From positions 1-13,454 of the forward strand of contig CAMJGB010000025.1 in assembly GCA_946405115.1 (NCBI GenBank): a stretch of 13,454 bases of DNA. Reading direction: 5' to 3'. The stretch is from an uncultured Clostridia bacterium (GTDB lineage: Bacteria > Bacillota > Clostridia > Saccharofermentanales > Saccharofermentanaceae). The translations under genes were made by a program, and so were the position numbers. Shown piece by piece: positions 1 through 6,428 of this stretch (positions are counted from its first letter, which is position 1; each line of letters starts with the position of its first letter). The notes under the pieces are model-generated. The model searched no databases. It saw only the letters and a list, made by a program, of their open reading frames with translations, and was not told the DNA's origin.

Positions 1-420
1 GGTACCCATGAAGATGCCGAGTATTATCATCAGGATAAAGTGGCTTACGGATATGACCGCTAACTTCGTAAAAATCGATCCTCTTAAGGACATCACGGTC
101 GAAGCCTCAAGTTCGTTCATTCCGTACATCCTGGAGCGCATCGTCGCGAATACTCCTGTACCTGCGACGAACGGCATTATAAGCGAAGAGAATCTTATGG
201 CAGCTTGAACATCCTTTTGAAGAATGACGACGGCTGCAATGAGAACCGCGATGCTTAAGATCCATACGCTCTTATGGATGTATCCTGTCTGCGAGATGAT
301 GAGGGAGAGGCGGCTCTTCTTCATATAAAGGCCGTTCTCATATAAGAACTTCTCCCTGCGGACCGGGGCCGGTGCTTCGAATGCCTGAGCTATGTCTTTT
401 GTAAGTTTGCTGTTATTCAT
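1..420 (-). CDS. Multi-span membrane protein, partner of ECF sigma factor (partial, C-terminus outside window)
   Basis: The reading frame is open from the ATG at 420-418 to the window edge, giving 140 residues with the C-terminus missing. Its ATG overlaps the TAA of the sigma gene by one base (TAATG), which points to translational coupling and a joint role. The first 50 residues are polar and charged, with an APAPVRREKF stretch at about 17-25, and would be cytoplasmic. Three hydrophobic segments follow at about 52-68, 75-93 and 116-138. A membrane protein directly downstream of an ECF-type sigma gene is often an anti-sigma factor, but I see no zinc-binding ZAS motif (HxxxCxxC) or RsgI-type domain in the visible part. 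The function is therefore unassigned. It could be a non-classical anti-sigma factor or simply a target of the sigma. The gene is certain; the role is inference. Confidence 0.8.
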   Translation of the reverse strand, partial: MNNSKLTKDIAQAFEAPAPVRREKFLYENGLYMKKSRLSLIISQTGYIHKSVWILSIAVLIAAVVILQKDVQAAIRFSSLIMPFVAGTGVFATMRSRMYGMNELEASTVMSLRGSIFTKLAVISVSHFILMIILGIFMGT

Positions 421-869
421 TAGCTGTTTCCTCCGTCCGTGTAGTTTCTGCTTTTTTTTAGTATCGACTGTATCCATCGGTAAACCGCGAATCTCGATTT
501 GCCGTAGATGCTGCAAATGACCGAGATCGGTTCCTCGTTGGCATACCTAAGCAGAAGAACTTCGCGTTCTTCTTCACTTAACTTTTGAAGGGCTTCTTTA
601 ATAACAATGGAATCAACTACAGTTTCAGACAGATTGGTACCGTCAGACATGTCTACATCATCTATCGGGTCTGCTTTGACTCTGCGGTATTCATCAATAC
701 AAAGATTGTGTGCGATCCTGTACAGATATCTGATGTCAACGCCGGTGCCTTGTGCTTCGATTCCGCGCAGAAAAGCTTCCTGCGTAATATCTTCAGCCAG
801 ATCCCTGTTTCTGACCTTGTAATAGCAGTATCTGTATATCTTGTCGTATTGTTCTTCTATGTGATTCAT
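420..869 (-). CDS. RNA polymerase sigma factor, sigma-70 family, ECF type
   Basis: This 149-residue protein would direct RNA polymerase to alternative promoters. Region 2 covers about residues 3-64, with the typical RDLAEDITQEAFLR helix (22-35) and the YLYRIAHNLCIDEYRR block (48-63). A short linker follows, then region 4 at about 88-141, with KLSEEEREVLLLRY and a helix-turn-helix ending in AVYRWIQSILKKSR. There is no region 1.1 or 3, and the length is slightly short for the ECF group. I chose the ATG at 869 because GAGG lies six bases upstream of it. The TTG three bases earlier is also open but is less well placed relative to that site. The downstream membrane protein overlaps its stop codon. 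A TATAAT box and a 10-bp hairpin precede the gene. The ECF subgroup cannot be named from sequence alone. Confidence 0.93.
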   Translation of the reverse strand: MNHIEEQYDKIYRYCYYKVRNRDLAEDITQEAFLRGIEAQGTGVDIRYLYRIAHNLCIDEYRRVKADPIDDVDMSDGTNLSETVVDSIVIKEALQKLSEEEREVLLLRYANEEPISVICSIYGKSRFAVYRWIQSILKKSRNYTDGGNS

Positions 870-884
870 CAACCGCCTCGATTG

Positions 885-916
885 CTCCTTCCATAATGAT
901 TAACGAATGGAAGGAG
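885..916 (-). promoter_or_regulatory. Perfect 10-bp inverted repeat in the sigma-gene leader, masking a Shine-Dalgarno-like AAGGAG
   Basis: CTCCTTCCAT (885-894) and ATGGAAGGAG (907-916) are exact reverse complements separated by 12 bases. On the minus-strand transcript the 3' arm carries AAGGAG, about 15-20 bases before the sigma start codon, and the 5' arm pairs with it base for base. It could act as a translation-controlling hairpin or as a protein-binding palindrome. A second purine-rich site (GAGG, closer to the ATG) stays outside the stem. Confidence 0.6.
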
Positions 917-933
917 ACGATGTGCGGTTACTA

Positions 934-939
934 ATTATA
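934..939 (-). promoter_or_regulatory. -10 box for sigma-gene transcription
   Basis: A perfect TATAAT lies on the minus strand, placing the start of transcription near 927 with a leader of roughly 58 bases that contains the hairpin. No good -35 hexamer is visible 16-18 bases upstream (TTTCCC is the best). An activator or a non-housekeeping sigma is therefore possible. Confidence 0.45.
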
Positions 940-980
940 AATTTTTACATCTTTTGGGGAAAGCAATGCATCAAAGCACC

Positions 981-1583
981 TTACCGCTGTGCGATGATCT
1001 TCCTTATCATATCCCAGCCGGTGCACCTTGTGTAGTTCGGGCCGGGGAAGACGGCTTCCCTGTTCCACGGTCTGTCGAAGACCAGAACTTTCAGATTCGG
1101 CAGATGCTCGAAGAACTTAAAAGCCTTGGGTGAATCCTCAACGGCGAAGTCGAAGTGCATCTTGTAATAGTCTTCGAGTTCGAGGCTGAAATCACTGTTC
1201 TTGATGAAGCTGTCCCTGCCGTATTTGTTAAGGCAATAAAGGGGGACGTTCTTGAGATTGTGCTCATCAAGCCACTGTCGCGACGGTTCGAATGCGCTAT
1301 AGGGACGGCCAGTAATAATCGATACTTCATGACCCTGGGAGATCCATTCGTTTATGACTTTGGATGCGCCCGGGGTCTCTTCGTATGACAGCAAAACTTC
1401 AGGCTCATGGCCCTTCTTCATGAAGCGCTCGTATTCTTCATCGTTAAGATCAAAGGATTTATCAAGTTCGAAGTAGCGGATATTCTCATACGGAATATGC
1501 TTTCCGAACATCTCTACAGCAATTTCAGAGAAAGACCTTGCTGTCTCGCACAGACAGTCATCGTAATCAACGTAAATCCTCAT
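981..1583 (-). CDS. HAD-superfamily 5'-nucleotidase, NT5C-like (PF06941 type)
   Basis: This 200-residue soluble protein has the HAD phosphatase motifs in order. Motif I is VDYDDC with nucleophile D6 and acid/base D8. Motif II is IITGR with T91. A candidate motif III lysine is K141, and motif IV is VEDSP with E149 and D150. The FDRPWN stretch near the C-terminus (169-174) and the alpha-helical cap after motif I (about 15-80) fit the 5'(3')-deoxyribonucleotidase/YqfW-like group rather than beta-phosphoglucomutase types. The likely reaction is dephosphorylation of a nucleoside monophosphate; the substrate is unknown. Motif I carries Cys where T/V is usual, at a position that does not normally do the chemistry. 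The Shine-Dalgarno site is weak (GGATGG about eight bases upstream). The gene is divergent from the EAL protein and lies 111 bases upstream of the sigma gene on the same strand, so read-through is possible. Confidence 0.85.
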   Translation of the reverse strand: MRIYVDYDDCLCETARSFSEIAVEMFGKHIPYENIRYFELDKSFDLNDEEYERFMKKGHEPEVLLSYEETPGASKVINEWISQGHEVSIITGRPYSAFEPSRQWLDEHNLKNVPLYCLNKYGRDSFIKNSDFSLELEDYYKMHFDFAVEDSPKAFKFFEHLPNLKVLVFDRPWNREAVFPGPNYTRCTGWDMIRKIIAQR

Positions 1584-1619
1584 CCTGCACCATCCAAATT
1601 CCGAATAATTCTAAGAATC

Positions 1620-1628
1620 ATTATACCA
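1620..1628 (-). promoter_or_regulatory. Extended -10 promoter for the NT5C-like nucleotidase
   Basis: TGGTATAAT is read on the minus strand (TGn followed by a perfect TATAAT). Transcription would begin near 1613, about 30 bases before the ATG. No matching -35 is seen, which an extended -10 can tolerate. Confidence 0.55.
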
Positions 1629-1663
1629 AGTCCTACGGGTTTCTTTTTCCAAGTAAAACAGTT

Positions 1664-1669
1664 TATAAT
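1664..1669 (+). promoter_or_regulatory. -10 box for the GGDEF/EAL gene
   Basis: A perfect TATAAT gives a predicted start of transcription near 1676, about 33 bases before the chosen ATG. Only a poor -35 (TTCTTT, 1641-1646, 17-bp spacer) is present. It supports the ATG at 1709 over an upstream in-frame ATG at 1538, which lies before the promoter and inside the nucleotidase gene. Confidence 0.5.
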
Positions 1670-1708
1670 CCAAACGTAGGTTGTGGCAGGTTATTTGAGG
1701 GCAAGATC

Positions 1709-3511
1709 ATGGTTGTAAAGAAACTGAACCAGCTTTATAAGCCGGATAGGTTGCTATTCTATGTCGATGCGACTTTGGAAGATATCACCTCGTTCTCGCA
1801 CGGCGTTATTCCAGACAGTATTCAAAAGTATGCCGACTCCTTCGGGGTTTATGATTACCCCGGAGTGTTCTTCATTAAAGGTCACGATAATCCCGTTATT
1901 GGAATTGAGTTCAGGGCAGATGACGGTAAGGTTAATTACCCACGGGATCTTGAACAGATAAAGCTTAACGGCTCCTACTTCTTCTCGCTTGAGACTGACG
2001 ATGAGATCGGTCTTGATAGGGATGTAATTACCGGTATCTTTAAAGACATCGCGAACGACGGTGAAGCCCACCGCGTGTACAGCGACCTGTCGTTAAAGAC
2101 TGAGTCGGATGTCATTTCCGTGTTTAATTATTCCAACAAGTTAAGAATCCTCTACGAGTGCGCACCCGAAGGCGAGATTGCAAGAGATATCATTTCCAAT
2201 GACGCAGACCGCTTCGATAAGAAATTACTTTATAACATGGCATTCACGGAACCTATCACAGAGCACTATAACTGGAATCATCTTGTGGCGTTCCTCGAGA
2301 TGCCTACAGACAGCGGCATCAGCGATTATGCTTTCGTTCATTTTGATATCAAGGAATTCCGCGTAATAAACGAGATCTACGGGCATAACGTAGCTAACCG
2401 CGTGCTTCGTAATGTGGTAAGTGCGATGAATAACGCAGACTTCGTTTACGCGAGCGCACGCTGCCATAACGATAATTTCGCCATGATGATAAAGGACATG
2501 CCCGAGGACGAGACGGTAAAGGTTCTCGAGGAGTTTTTCGAGTCGATCTCACGCCTTCCCGAGGATCCTTCTTACAGGATTTACTACAGATGCGGTGTCG
2601 TTCCGATGCAAAGAACGATACTCTCGGGCAACCGAGTTGCAGATGCCGCCAAGATGGCGCAGGCTCTCGGCACGAAGAAGAATGTGACGGAGATTACGAT
2701 CTACACGGACAAGATGCACGACGACATTACGTGGGGCGATTTCATCAAGGCCTACGTGGATACCGCTGTTGCCAACGACGAGTTCCACGTCTACCTGCAG
2801 CCTAAGTTTGATATCAACCGCGAGGTCATCGAAGGTGCTGAGGCGCTCATACGCTGGAATTACAAGGGCAAGGAACTCCTGTCTCCGGGACGTTTCATCC
2901 CATTCTTCGAGCGCGACGGCTCCATCGGCAAGATAGACGACATCGTTCTCGAGAAAGTCTGCAAGGCCCTCGCCCGCTGGAAAGAAGAGGGAAAGCCGTT
3001 GTATCCCGTCTCGGTTAATCTGTCGCGCAAGAGGCTTTATAACCCGAACCTTATTGATCATCTGGTCGGAATGGTTGACCGCTACGGCATAGACCACGGC
3101 CTTATTGATTTTGAGCTTACCGAGAGCGCTACATACGATAACAAGGAACATATGCTTAAGTCTCTCGGAGAGCTGCGTGACCGCGGCTTCAAGATATCTA
3201 TGGATGACTTCGGAACCGGCTACTCTTCGCTGTCGCTTCTTACCGAGATGCCGCTCGATACGCTTAAGATAGACAAGAGCTTCGTCGACAAAATCGGCAC
3301 TTCCAACGAGCACGAAGAGGATGTCACGGTAATCCGCCTTATCATCGCGCTTGCAAGGGAGATGGGCTTCTTGTGCCTCGCAGAAGGCGCAGAGCATAAG
3401 GAGCAGGTTGACCGCCTGCGCTCACTCGGCTGCGACGTTATCCAGGGATATTATTACAGCAAGCCCATTACGATGGAAGAGTACGAGGAGAGGTATCTGA
3501 AACATTGTTAA
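1709..3511 (+). CDS. Cytoplasmic c-di-GMP phosphodiesterase with degenerate GGDEF and intact EAL domain
   Basis: This 600-residue protein has no membrane segment or signal peptide. Residues 1-170 form an N-terminal region I do not recognise. About 175-335 is a GGDEF fold: the DIKEFRVINEIYGHN stretch (213-227) matches the family, but the signature is HNDNF (253-257), so cyclase activity should be lost. About 340-598 is an EAL domain with the residues expected for catalysis: Q364, EAL at 378-380, N437, E469, DDFGTGYSS (D499, D500), K520, E559 and Q579. The expected reaction is hydrolysis of c-di-GMP to pGpG, with the dead GGDEF possibly acting as a GTP or dimerisation sensor. The ATG at 1709 has GAGGG seven to eight bases upstream and lies downstream of the promoter. 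The gene converges on the DUF3592-like gene, and its stop codon sits inside a palindrome. Confidence 0.93.
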   Translation: MVVKKLNQLYKPDRLLFYVDATLEDITSFSHGVIPDSIQKYADSFGVYDYPGVFFIKGHDNPVIGIEFRADDGKVNYPRDLEQIKLNGSYFFSLETDDEIGLDRDVITGIFKDIANDGEAHRVYSDLSLKTESDVISVFNYSNKLRILYECAPEGEIARDIISNDADRFDKKLLYNMAFTEPITEHYNWNHLVAFLEMPTDSGISDYAFVHFDIKEFRVINEIYGHNVANRVLRNVVSAMNNADFVYASARCHNDNFAMMIKDMPEDETVKVLEEFFESISRLPEDPSYRIYYRCGVVPMQRTILSGNRVADAAKMAQALGTKKNVTEITIYTDKMHDDITWGDFIKAYVDTAVANDEFHVYLQPKFDINREVIEGAEALIRWNYKGKELLSPGRFIPFFERDGSIGKIDDIVLEKVCKALARWKEEGKPLYPVSVNLSRKRLYNPNLIDHLVGMVDRYGIDHGLIDFELTESATYDNKEHMLKSLGELRDRGFKISMDDFGTGYSSLSLLTEMPLDTLKIDKSFVDKIGTSNEHEEDVTVIRLIIALAREMGFLCLAEGAEHKEQVDRLRSLGCDVIQGYYYSKPITMEEYEERYLKHC

Positions 3512-3523
3512 ATTAACAATGTT
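3501..3523. repeat. Perfect 11-bp inverted repeat spanning the stop codon of the EAL gene
   Basis: AACATTGTTAA and TTAACAATGTT flank a single A. The repeat contains the last two sense codons and the TAA of the EAL gene, 12 bases from the end of the convergent gene. The stem is AT-rich and no T-tract follows on either strand, so it is not a standard intrinsic terminator. It may be a weak bidirectional end signal or a protein site. Confidence 0.6.
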
Positions 3524-3534
3524 AAAAATCCCGC

Positions 3535-4410
3535 TTACAACGATATAGAAGTACCGTGTACTCCGCCTGTAAGAACTCCGACTATGAAGAAGAAGGAGAA
3601 GAACAGGAGGATGGCGATTATTACGAGCGTGCTTATGATTCCTCTTCTGGAGGGGTTCATAACGGAACCAGCATCGTCCTTGTTGACCTTAATCGTGCAG
3701 GGACCCATAGGGATCTTCGCATCTATTCCCAATTCAAGTGAGTCGTAGAATGCGACTACCTCGCGTCCGTCGATGAGGTACTTGAATACGGGTGAGTGAT
3801 ACCATCTTGTTGTGGTGTGATTGTCGGCATCGGATTTCTTTCTTAAGTAACCGATGCACTCAGCCTCGACGGTTCTTGTGTAGATTCTAAGGCCTCTTGT
3901 GAGGTGCATTATCATCGAGATAAGCATGCAAAGCGTGATGGTAAGAAACAGCGTTCCCGCCATGAAGAAAGAGCACTCTGCGTCCGTGGCGAAAGGCAGG
4001 TTAAACCACATTGCAACAAGAGCGATGCCCTCAATGATGAGAAGGATTCCCCTGATGTTGCAGGAAAGCTGATCCTTATAGAAGGTGTTTTCCTGCGTTG
4101 TATTTTCCGTGATCATGATGAATCCGCTGCATACACAAATATATGCTATAGCTAAGTGCAATATGAAGATTTTGCCGCAGGGAAGAATGAAGCTTAATAC
4201 TGCGCCGGCGAACAAGGCTATAAGTAAACCTAATGCACTTAAACCAAACAACTTGAGGTTATTTACGCTTATGAGCGGCTTGCCACCGCTTACGGCCATA
4301 AGCTGCTCGTAACGCTTGCGCTGGTACTCTGCGTCAAATCCTGAGAAGTATCCGAGATTCTGAATCTCATTAAAAACAAGGTCGAAGTGCTCTTTCTCGT
4401 TATAAATCAT
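3535..4410 (-). CDS. Five-span membrane protein with DUF3592-like segment
   Basis: This 291-residue protein starts with a soluble N-terminal stretch (1-50). Four hydrophobic segments follow at about 53-76, 80-100, 120-136 and 145-170. A soluble segment of about 95 residues (174-252) comes next, then a last hydrophobic helix at 258-281. The soluble segment, with VEAECIGYLRKK, FKYLIDGREVVAFYDS and PCTIKVNKDDAGSVM followed directly by a membrane helix, resembles DUF3592-type proteins, whose function is unknown. GAGG lies seven bases before the ATG. The upstream lipoprotein gene ends 14 bases away, so the two are probably one operon and may act together at the membrane. I do not recognise a specific function. 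Confidence 0.82.
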   Translation of the reverse strand: MIYNEKEHFDLVFNEIQNLGYFSGFDAEYQRKRYEQLMAVSGGKPLISVNNLKLFGLSALGLLIALFAGAVLSFILPCGKIFILHLAIAYICVCSGFIMITENTTQENTFYKDQLSCNIRGILLIIEGIALVAMWFNLPFATDAECSFFMAGTLFLTITLCMLISMIMHLTRGLRIYTRTVEAECIGYLRKKSDADNHTTTRWYHSPVFKYLIDGREVVAFYDSLELGIDAKIPMGPCTIKVNKDDAGSVMNPSRRGIISTLVIIAILLFFSFFFIVGVLTGGVHGTSISL

Positions 4411-4424
4411 GTCCTTACCTCACA

Positions 4425-4982
4425 TCAGTCCCAACTGAAGCTGTATACACCGTTCTCGACTTCGTATAAATCGTCGTCGTCAAAGCTTGCCTCATCATTT
4501 ATCGTCAGCTCGAAAAGCACCTGCTCGTAATCTCCTAATGTGTACCATCGGTAAAAATGTATATCATCCGTTATGATCTCGAACGTAACCCATCTCTCGC
4601 CGTCCGTGGCAACGTTACTGACGTTGTTTACGGCATCTTCACCGTAAGCCTCGACGATATTCTGATACTCATCACCGCAGAAATTGACGTTATTCTCTAA
4701 TGAATAATCATTCGCGCTGTGGACTACTGCGATATCGTAGGGAACCACGTCATAATCCTCGAATTCACTTGGATAGTAATAATAAAAGTCAGACCCGTTA
4801 GATCCTGCTTCGATCCAGCCGGGAGCGAATTCGTAACGTCCGAATTCCTTGCTGCATCGTAAGGGCCTGTTAGCTGCCTCTTCTTCCTGCGCACGTCTGT
4901 ATCGTTCCGTAGCACGGCAGGACATACTGCTTAATGCCAATGCTGATACAGCCAGTACGGCCAGCACTTTCTTAATCTTCAT
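4425..4982 (-). CDS. Secreted protein, probable lipoprotein, of unknown function
   Basis: This 185-residue protein has a clear signal peptide: MKIKK, then a hydrophobic core at 6-19 ending SSMSC. Cys22 is a likely lipidation site, although the residue at -3 is Ser rather than Leu, so the lipobox is weak. The mature part is acidic and aromatic, with a YYYYP stretch near 67-71 and an acidic DDDD patch near 167-171. I recognise no enzyme motif. Its C-terminal half (ERWVTFEIITDDIHFYRWYTLGDYEQVLFELT region) has the alternating pattern of a small beta-sheet domain. It is the first gene of the unit with the DUF3592-like membrane protein. The Shine-Dalgarno site is poor (AGGGA about 12 bases upstream). 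A palindrome lies over its predicted transcription start. Confidence 0.8.
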   Translation of the reverse strand: MKIKKVLAVLAVSALALSSMSCRATERYRRAQEEEAANRPLRCSKEFGRYEFAPGWIEAGSNGSDFYYYYPSEFEDYDVVPYDIAVVHSANDYSLENNVNFCGDEYQNIVEAYGEDAVNNVSNVATDGERWVTFEIITDDIHFYRWYTLGDYEQVLFELTINDEASFDDDDLYEVENGVYSFSWD

Positions 4983-5007
4983 ATGAAATAACCATCCCTA
5001 CTCGAAG

Positions 5008-5022
5008 TGGACTTTAAGTCCA
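5008..5022. promoter_or_regulatory. 15-bp palindrome over the lipoprotein-gene transcription start
   Basis: TGGACTT and AAGTCCA are perfect 7-bp arms around one T. The site begins about six bases downstream of the minus-strand -10 box and so covers roughly +1 to +14. That is a typical repressor position, hence a candidate operator. Confidence 0.5.
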
Positions 5023-5027
5023 TTAAA

Positions 5028-5036
5028 AGTATAGCA
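5028..5036 (-). promoter_or_regulatory. Extended -10 promoter for the lipoprotein/DUF3592-like unit
   Basis: TGCTATACT on the minus strand is TGn plus a 5/6 match to TATAAT, with the transcription start predicted near 5021. No clear -35 is visible. Confidence 0.5.
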
Positions 5037-5125
5037 TTTACGCCCTTTTGGTTGTGTTAAGAAAAGGATAAGTCTGATTAAGGTTAACTTAAGATTAGCG
5101 TAAAAAGTGGGAAAGATAGGCTGTC

Positions 5126-5131
5126 TATAAT
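5126..5131 (+). promoter_or_regulatory. -10 box for the CPBP protease gene
   Basis: A perfect TATAAT has a predicted transcription start near 5138, about 27 bases before the ATG. No good -35 hexamer is present. An AT-rich element, TTAAG-GTTAA-CTTAA (5078-5092), lies about 50 bases upstream of the start and could bind an activator. Confidence 0.5.
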
Positions 5132-5164
5132 GGGCCCATAAACGAAAGCAGTGAGGTGTCAGTT

Positions 5165-5770
5165 ATGGTACAGGTTTTGATCAACAGCGTTATTCAGATT
5201 GTTCTTTTTACATTGATCCCGTTCGTATGGTGGCTTGTTACAGCCCGGAAGAAGATGAGCTTCTTCGAGTGGATCGGATTAAAGAAGATAGTAAATGCCA
5301 AAGAGAATAAGACTGTACTTTGGATCCTCGGTGCGGCAGCAGCATTCCTCGGACTTGCAGTATTCATGCTTCTTAGTGTAAGAGGCGTTGAGATGGCAAC
5401 ATCACAGTTCGCAGGCCTTGGCATTGCAGCAATTCCTTCTATTTTGATCTATGCACTCTTCAATACATCACTCCCCGAAGAGATCGTATTCAGAGGCTTT
5501 CTTCTCAAGAGAGTTTCCAATAAGTTCGGCTTTGCCGCAGGCAACCTTGTTCAGAGCATCGCATTCGGCCTTATGCACGGCGTAATGTTCTTCGGAACAA
5601 CAGGTATCGTTAAGGCTGTCCTGATCACTTTGTTCACAGGCTCAATCGGCTGGCTTATGGGCTTCATCAATGAGAAGAAAGCTGATGGATCGATCATCCC
5701 CGGCTGGACGATTCATGCTCTTGCTAACATCTTCTCAGGAGTATGCGCAGCATTTATGCTGTTCGCCTGA
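5165..5770 (+). CDS. CPBP-family intramembrane metalloprotease (CAAX/Abi, PF02517)
   Basis: This 201-residue membrane protein has the three CPBP signatures: EEIVFRG (E105, E106, R110), FGLMHG (F134, H138) and HALAN (H184, N188). These residues form the putative metal-dependent active site within the membrane. Hydrophobic segments lie at about 5-25, 52-71, 86-102, 125-143, 150-168 and 178-200. Bacterial relatives include bacteriocin-immunity and processing factors and regulators of signalling, but most have no known substrate, and nothing here identifies one. I chose the ATG at 5165 because GAGGTG lies six bases upstream. A GTG three codons earlier is in frame but overlaps that Shine-Dalgarno site. 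The gene is divergent from the lipoprotein unit; no bacteriocin-like small ORF is adjacent. Confidence 0.92.
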   Translation: MVQVLINSVIQIVLFTLIPFVWWLVTARKKMSFFEWIGLKKIVNAKENKTVLWILGAAAAFLGLAVFMLLSVRGVEMATSQFAGLGIAAIPSILIYALFNTSLPEEIVFRGFLLKRVSNKFGFAAGNLVQSIAFGLMHGVMFFGTTGIVKAVLITLFTGSIGWLMGFINEKKADGSIIPGWTIHALANIFSGVCAAFMLFA

Positions 5771-5809
5771 TCATTATTTAGCTTTAACCTTTCTGATTCA
5801 GCTCGCTGG

Positions 5810-5826
5810 TTAACAACTTATTAACA
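5810..5826 (+). promoter_or_regulatory. Direct repeat TTAACA-N5-TTAACA, PhoP-box-like
   Basis: Two TTAACA hexamers start 11 bp apart, one helical turn, centred about 58 bases upstream of the predicted start of the acetyltransferase transcript. Their form matches the direct repeats bound by Bacillus PhoP-type response regulators, but only one pair is present. Confidence 0.3.
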
Positions 5827-5859
5827 AAGCATTCTTCCCCTACCATATAGAATTAAAAG

Positions 5860-5868
5860 TGCTATAGT
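5860..5868 (+). promoter_or_regulatory. Extended -10 promoter for the GNAT acetyltransferase
   Basis: TGCTATAGT (TGn plus a 5/6 match to TATAAT) has a predicted transcription start near 5875. No -35 match is seen. This position argues for the ATG at 5905 rather than the ATG at 5872, which would lie at or before the start of the RNA. Confidence 0.5.
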
Positions 5869-5904
5869 TATATGACGTTAGGTTCAAACGGTGGTTGGGA
5901 AAGA

Positions 5905-6405
5905 ATGATAGAGATATCAAAGTTAAGCAGTATATATGATGTTCGTTCTCTTACTGAGGAGAACACTGATGAGATATTGGAAGTCCTTAAGGACAATCCT
6001 CAGTTTTATGAGTATAGTGACGCAGAGCCTACTAAGCAGCAGATCTTAAGCGACATGTATCTGCTGCCCACAGGCACTGACATGAAAGATAAGTACTACG
6101 TAGGTTTCTACAGAGGCCGTGAGCTCATGGCTATTATGGACATCATCGACGGTTACCCGAAGGAGGAAGTAGCTTACATCGGCTTCTTCATGATGGGCGG
6201 TAAGTTCCAGGGCAGACAGATCGGTTCCACGGTTATCCGCGAGGCATGCGCTTACTTGAAGCAGATTGGCAAGACAACAATCCGTCTTGTCATCGATAAG
6301 GCAAATCCTCAGTCCACACACTTCTGGAACAAGAACGGCTTCGTTGTTTTCCGCGAAGTCGAGCGTAACGGCCACATCCTCATGGAAGCCGACAAGGCTC
6401 TTTAA
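5905..6405 (+). CDS. GNAT-family N-acetyltransferase
   Basis: This 166-residue soluble enzyme is expected to transfer an acetyl group from acetyl-CoA to an amine; the substrate is unknown. The central strand YIGFFMM (91-97) leads into the acetyl-CoA pyrophosphate loop, GKFQGRQIGS (99-108), a Q/R-x-x-G-x-G/A variant with Ser at the last position. A helix (STVIREACAYLK) follows, and then the motif-B region, with NPQSTHFWNKNGFVVF (134-149) matching the usual asparagine-led loop before the last strands. The chosen ATG has GGGA four bases upstream and sits downstream of the promoter. An ATG 11 codons earlier has no Shine-Dalgarno site. It lies between a protease and a regulator, on the same strand but with separate promoters. 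Confidence 0.88.
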   Translation: MIEISKLSSIYDVRSLTEENTDEILEVLKDNPQFYEYSDAEPTKQQILSDMYLLPTGTDMKDKYYVGFYRGRELMAIMDIIDGYPKEEVAYIGFFMMGGKFQGRQIGSTVIREACAYLKQIGKTTIRLVIDKANPQSTHFWNKNGFVVFREVERNGHILMEADKAL

Positions 6406-6428
6406 TCTATTAGGGGCCGTGTTATAAG

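Noticed and set aside
1..6. KpnI site GGTACC at the first base as a cloning junction
   Set aside because: The reading frame of the minus-strand gene runs straight to it and a second GGTACC occurs near 636, so this proves nothing about the source.
1538..1708. N-terminal extension of the EAL protein from an earlier ATG
   Set aside because: It overlaps the divergent nucleotidase gene and both promoters, with low-complexity polar translation; the ATG at 1709 has a good Shine-Dalgarno site.
2549..3397. Minus-strand open frame of 282 codons inside the EAL gene
   Set aside because: It lies wholly opposite a gene with clear domains, has no Shine-Dalgarno site or family match, and is a codon-bias shadow.
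5156..5770. CPBP protease as part of a bacteriocin or abortive-infection system
   Set aside because: No precursor peptide, transporter or toxin gene is adjacent; the neighbours are unrelated envelope and regulatory genes.
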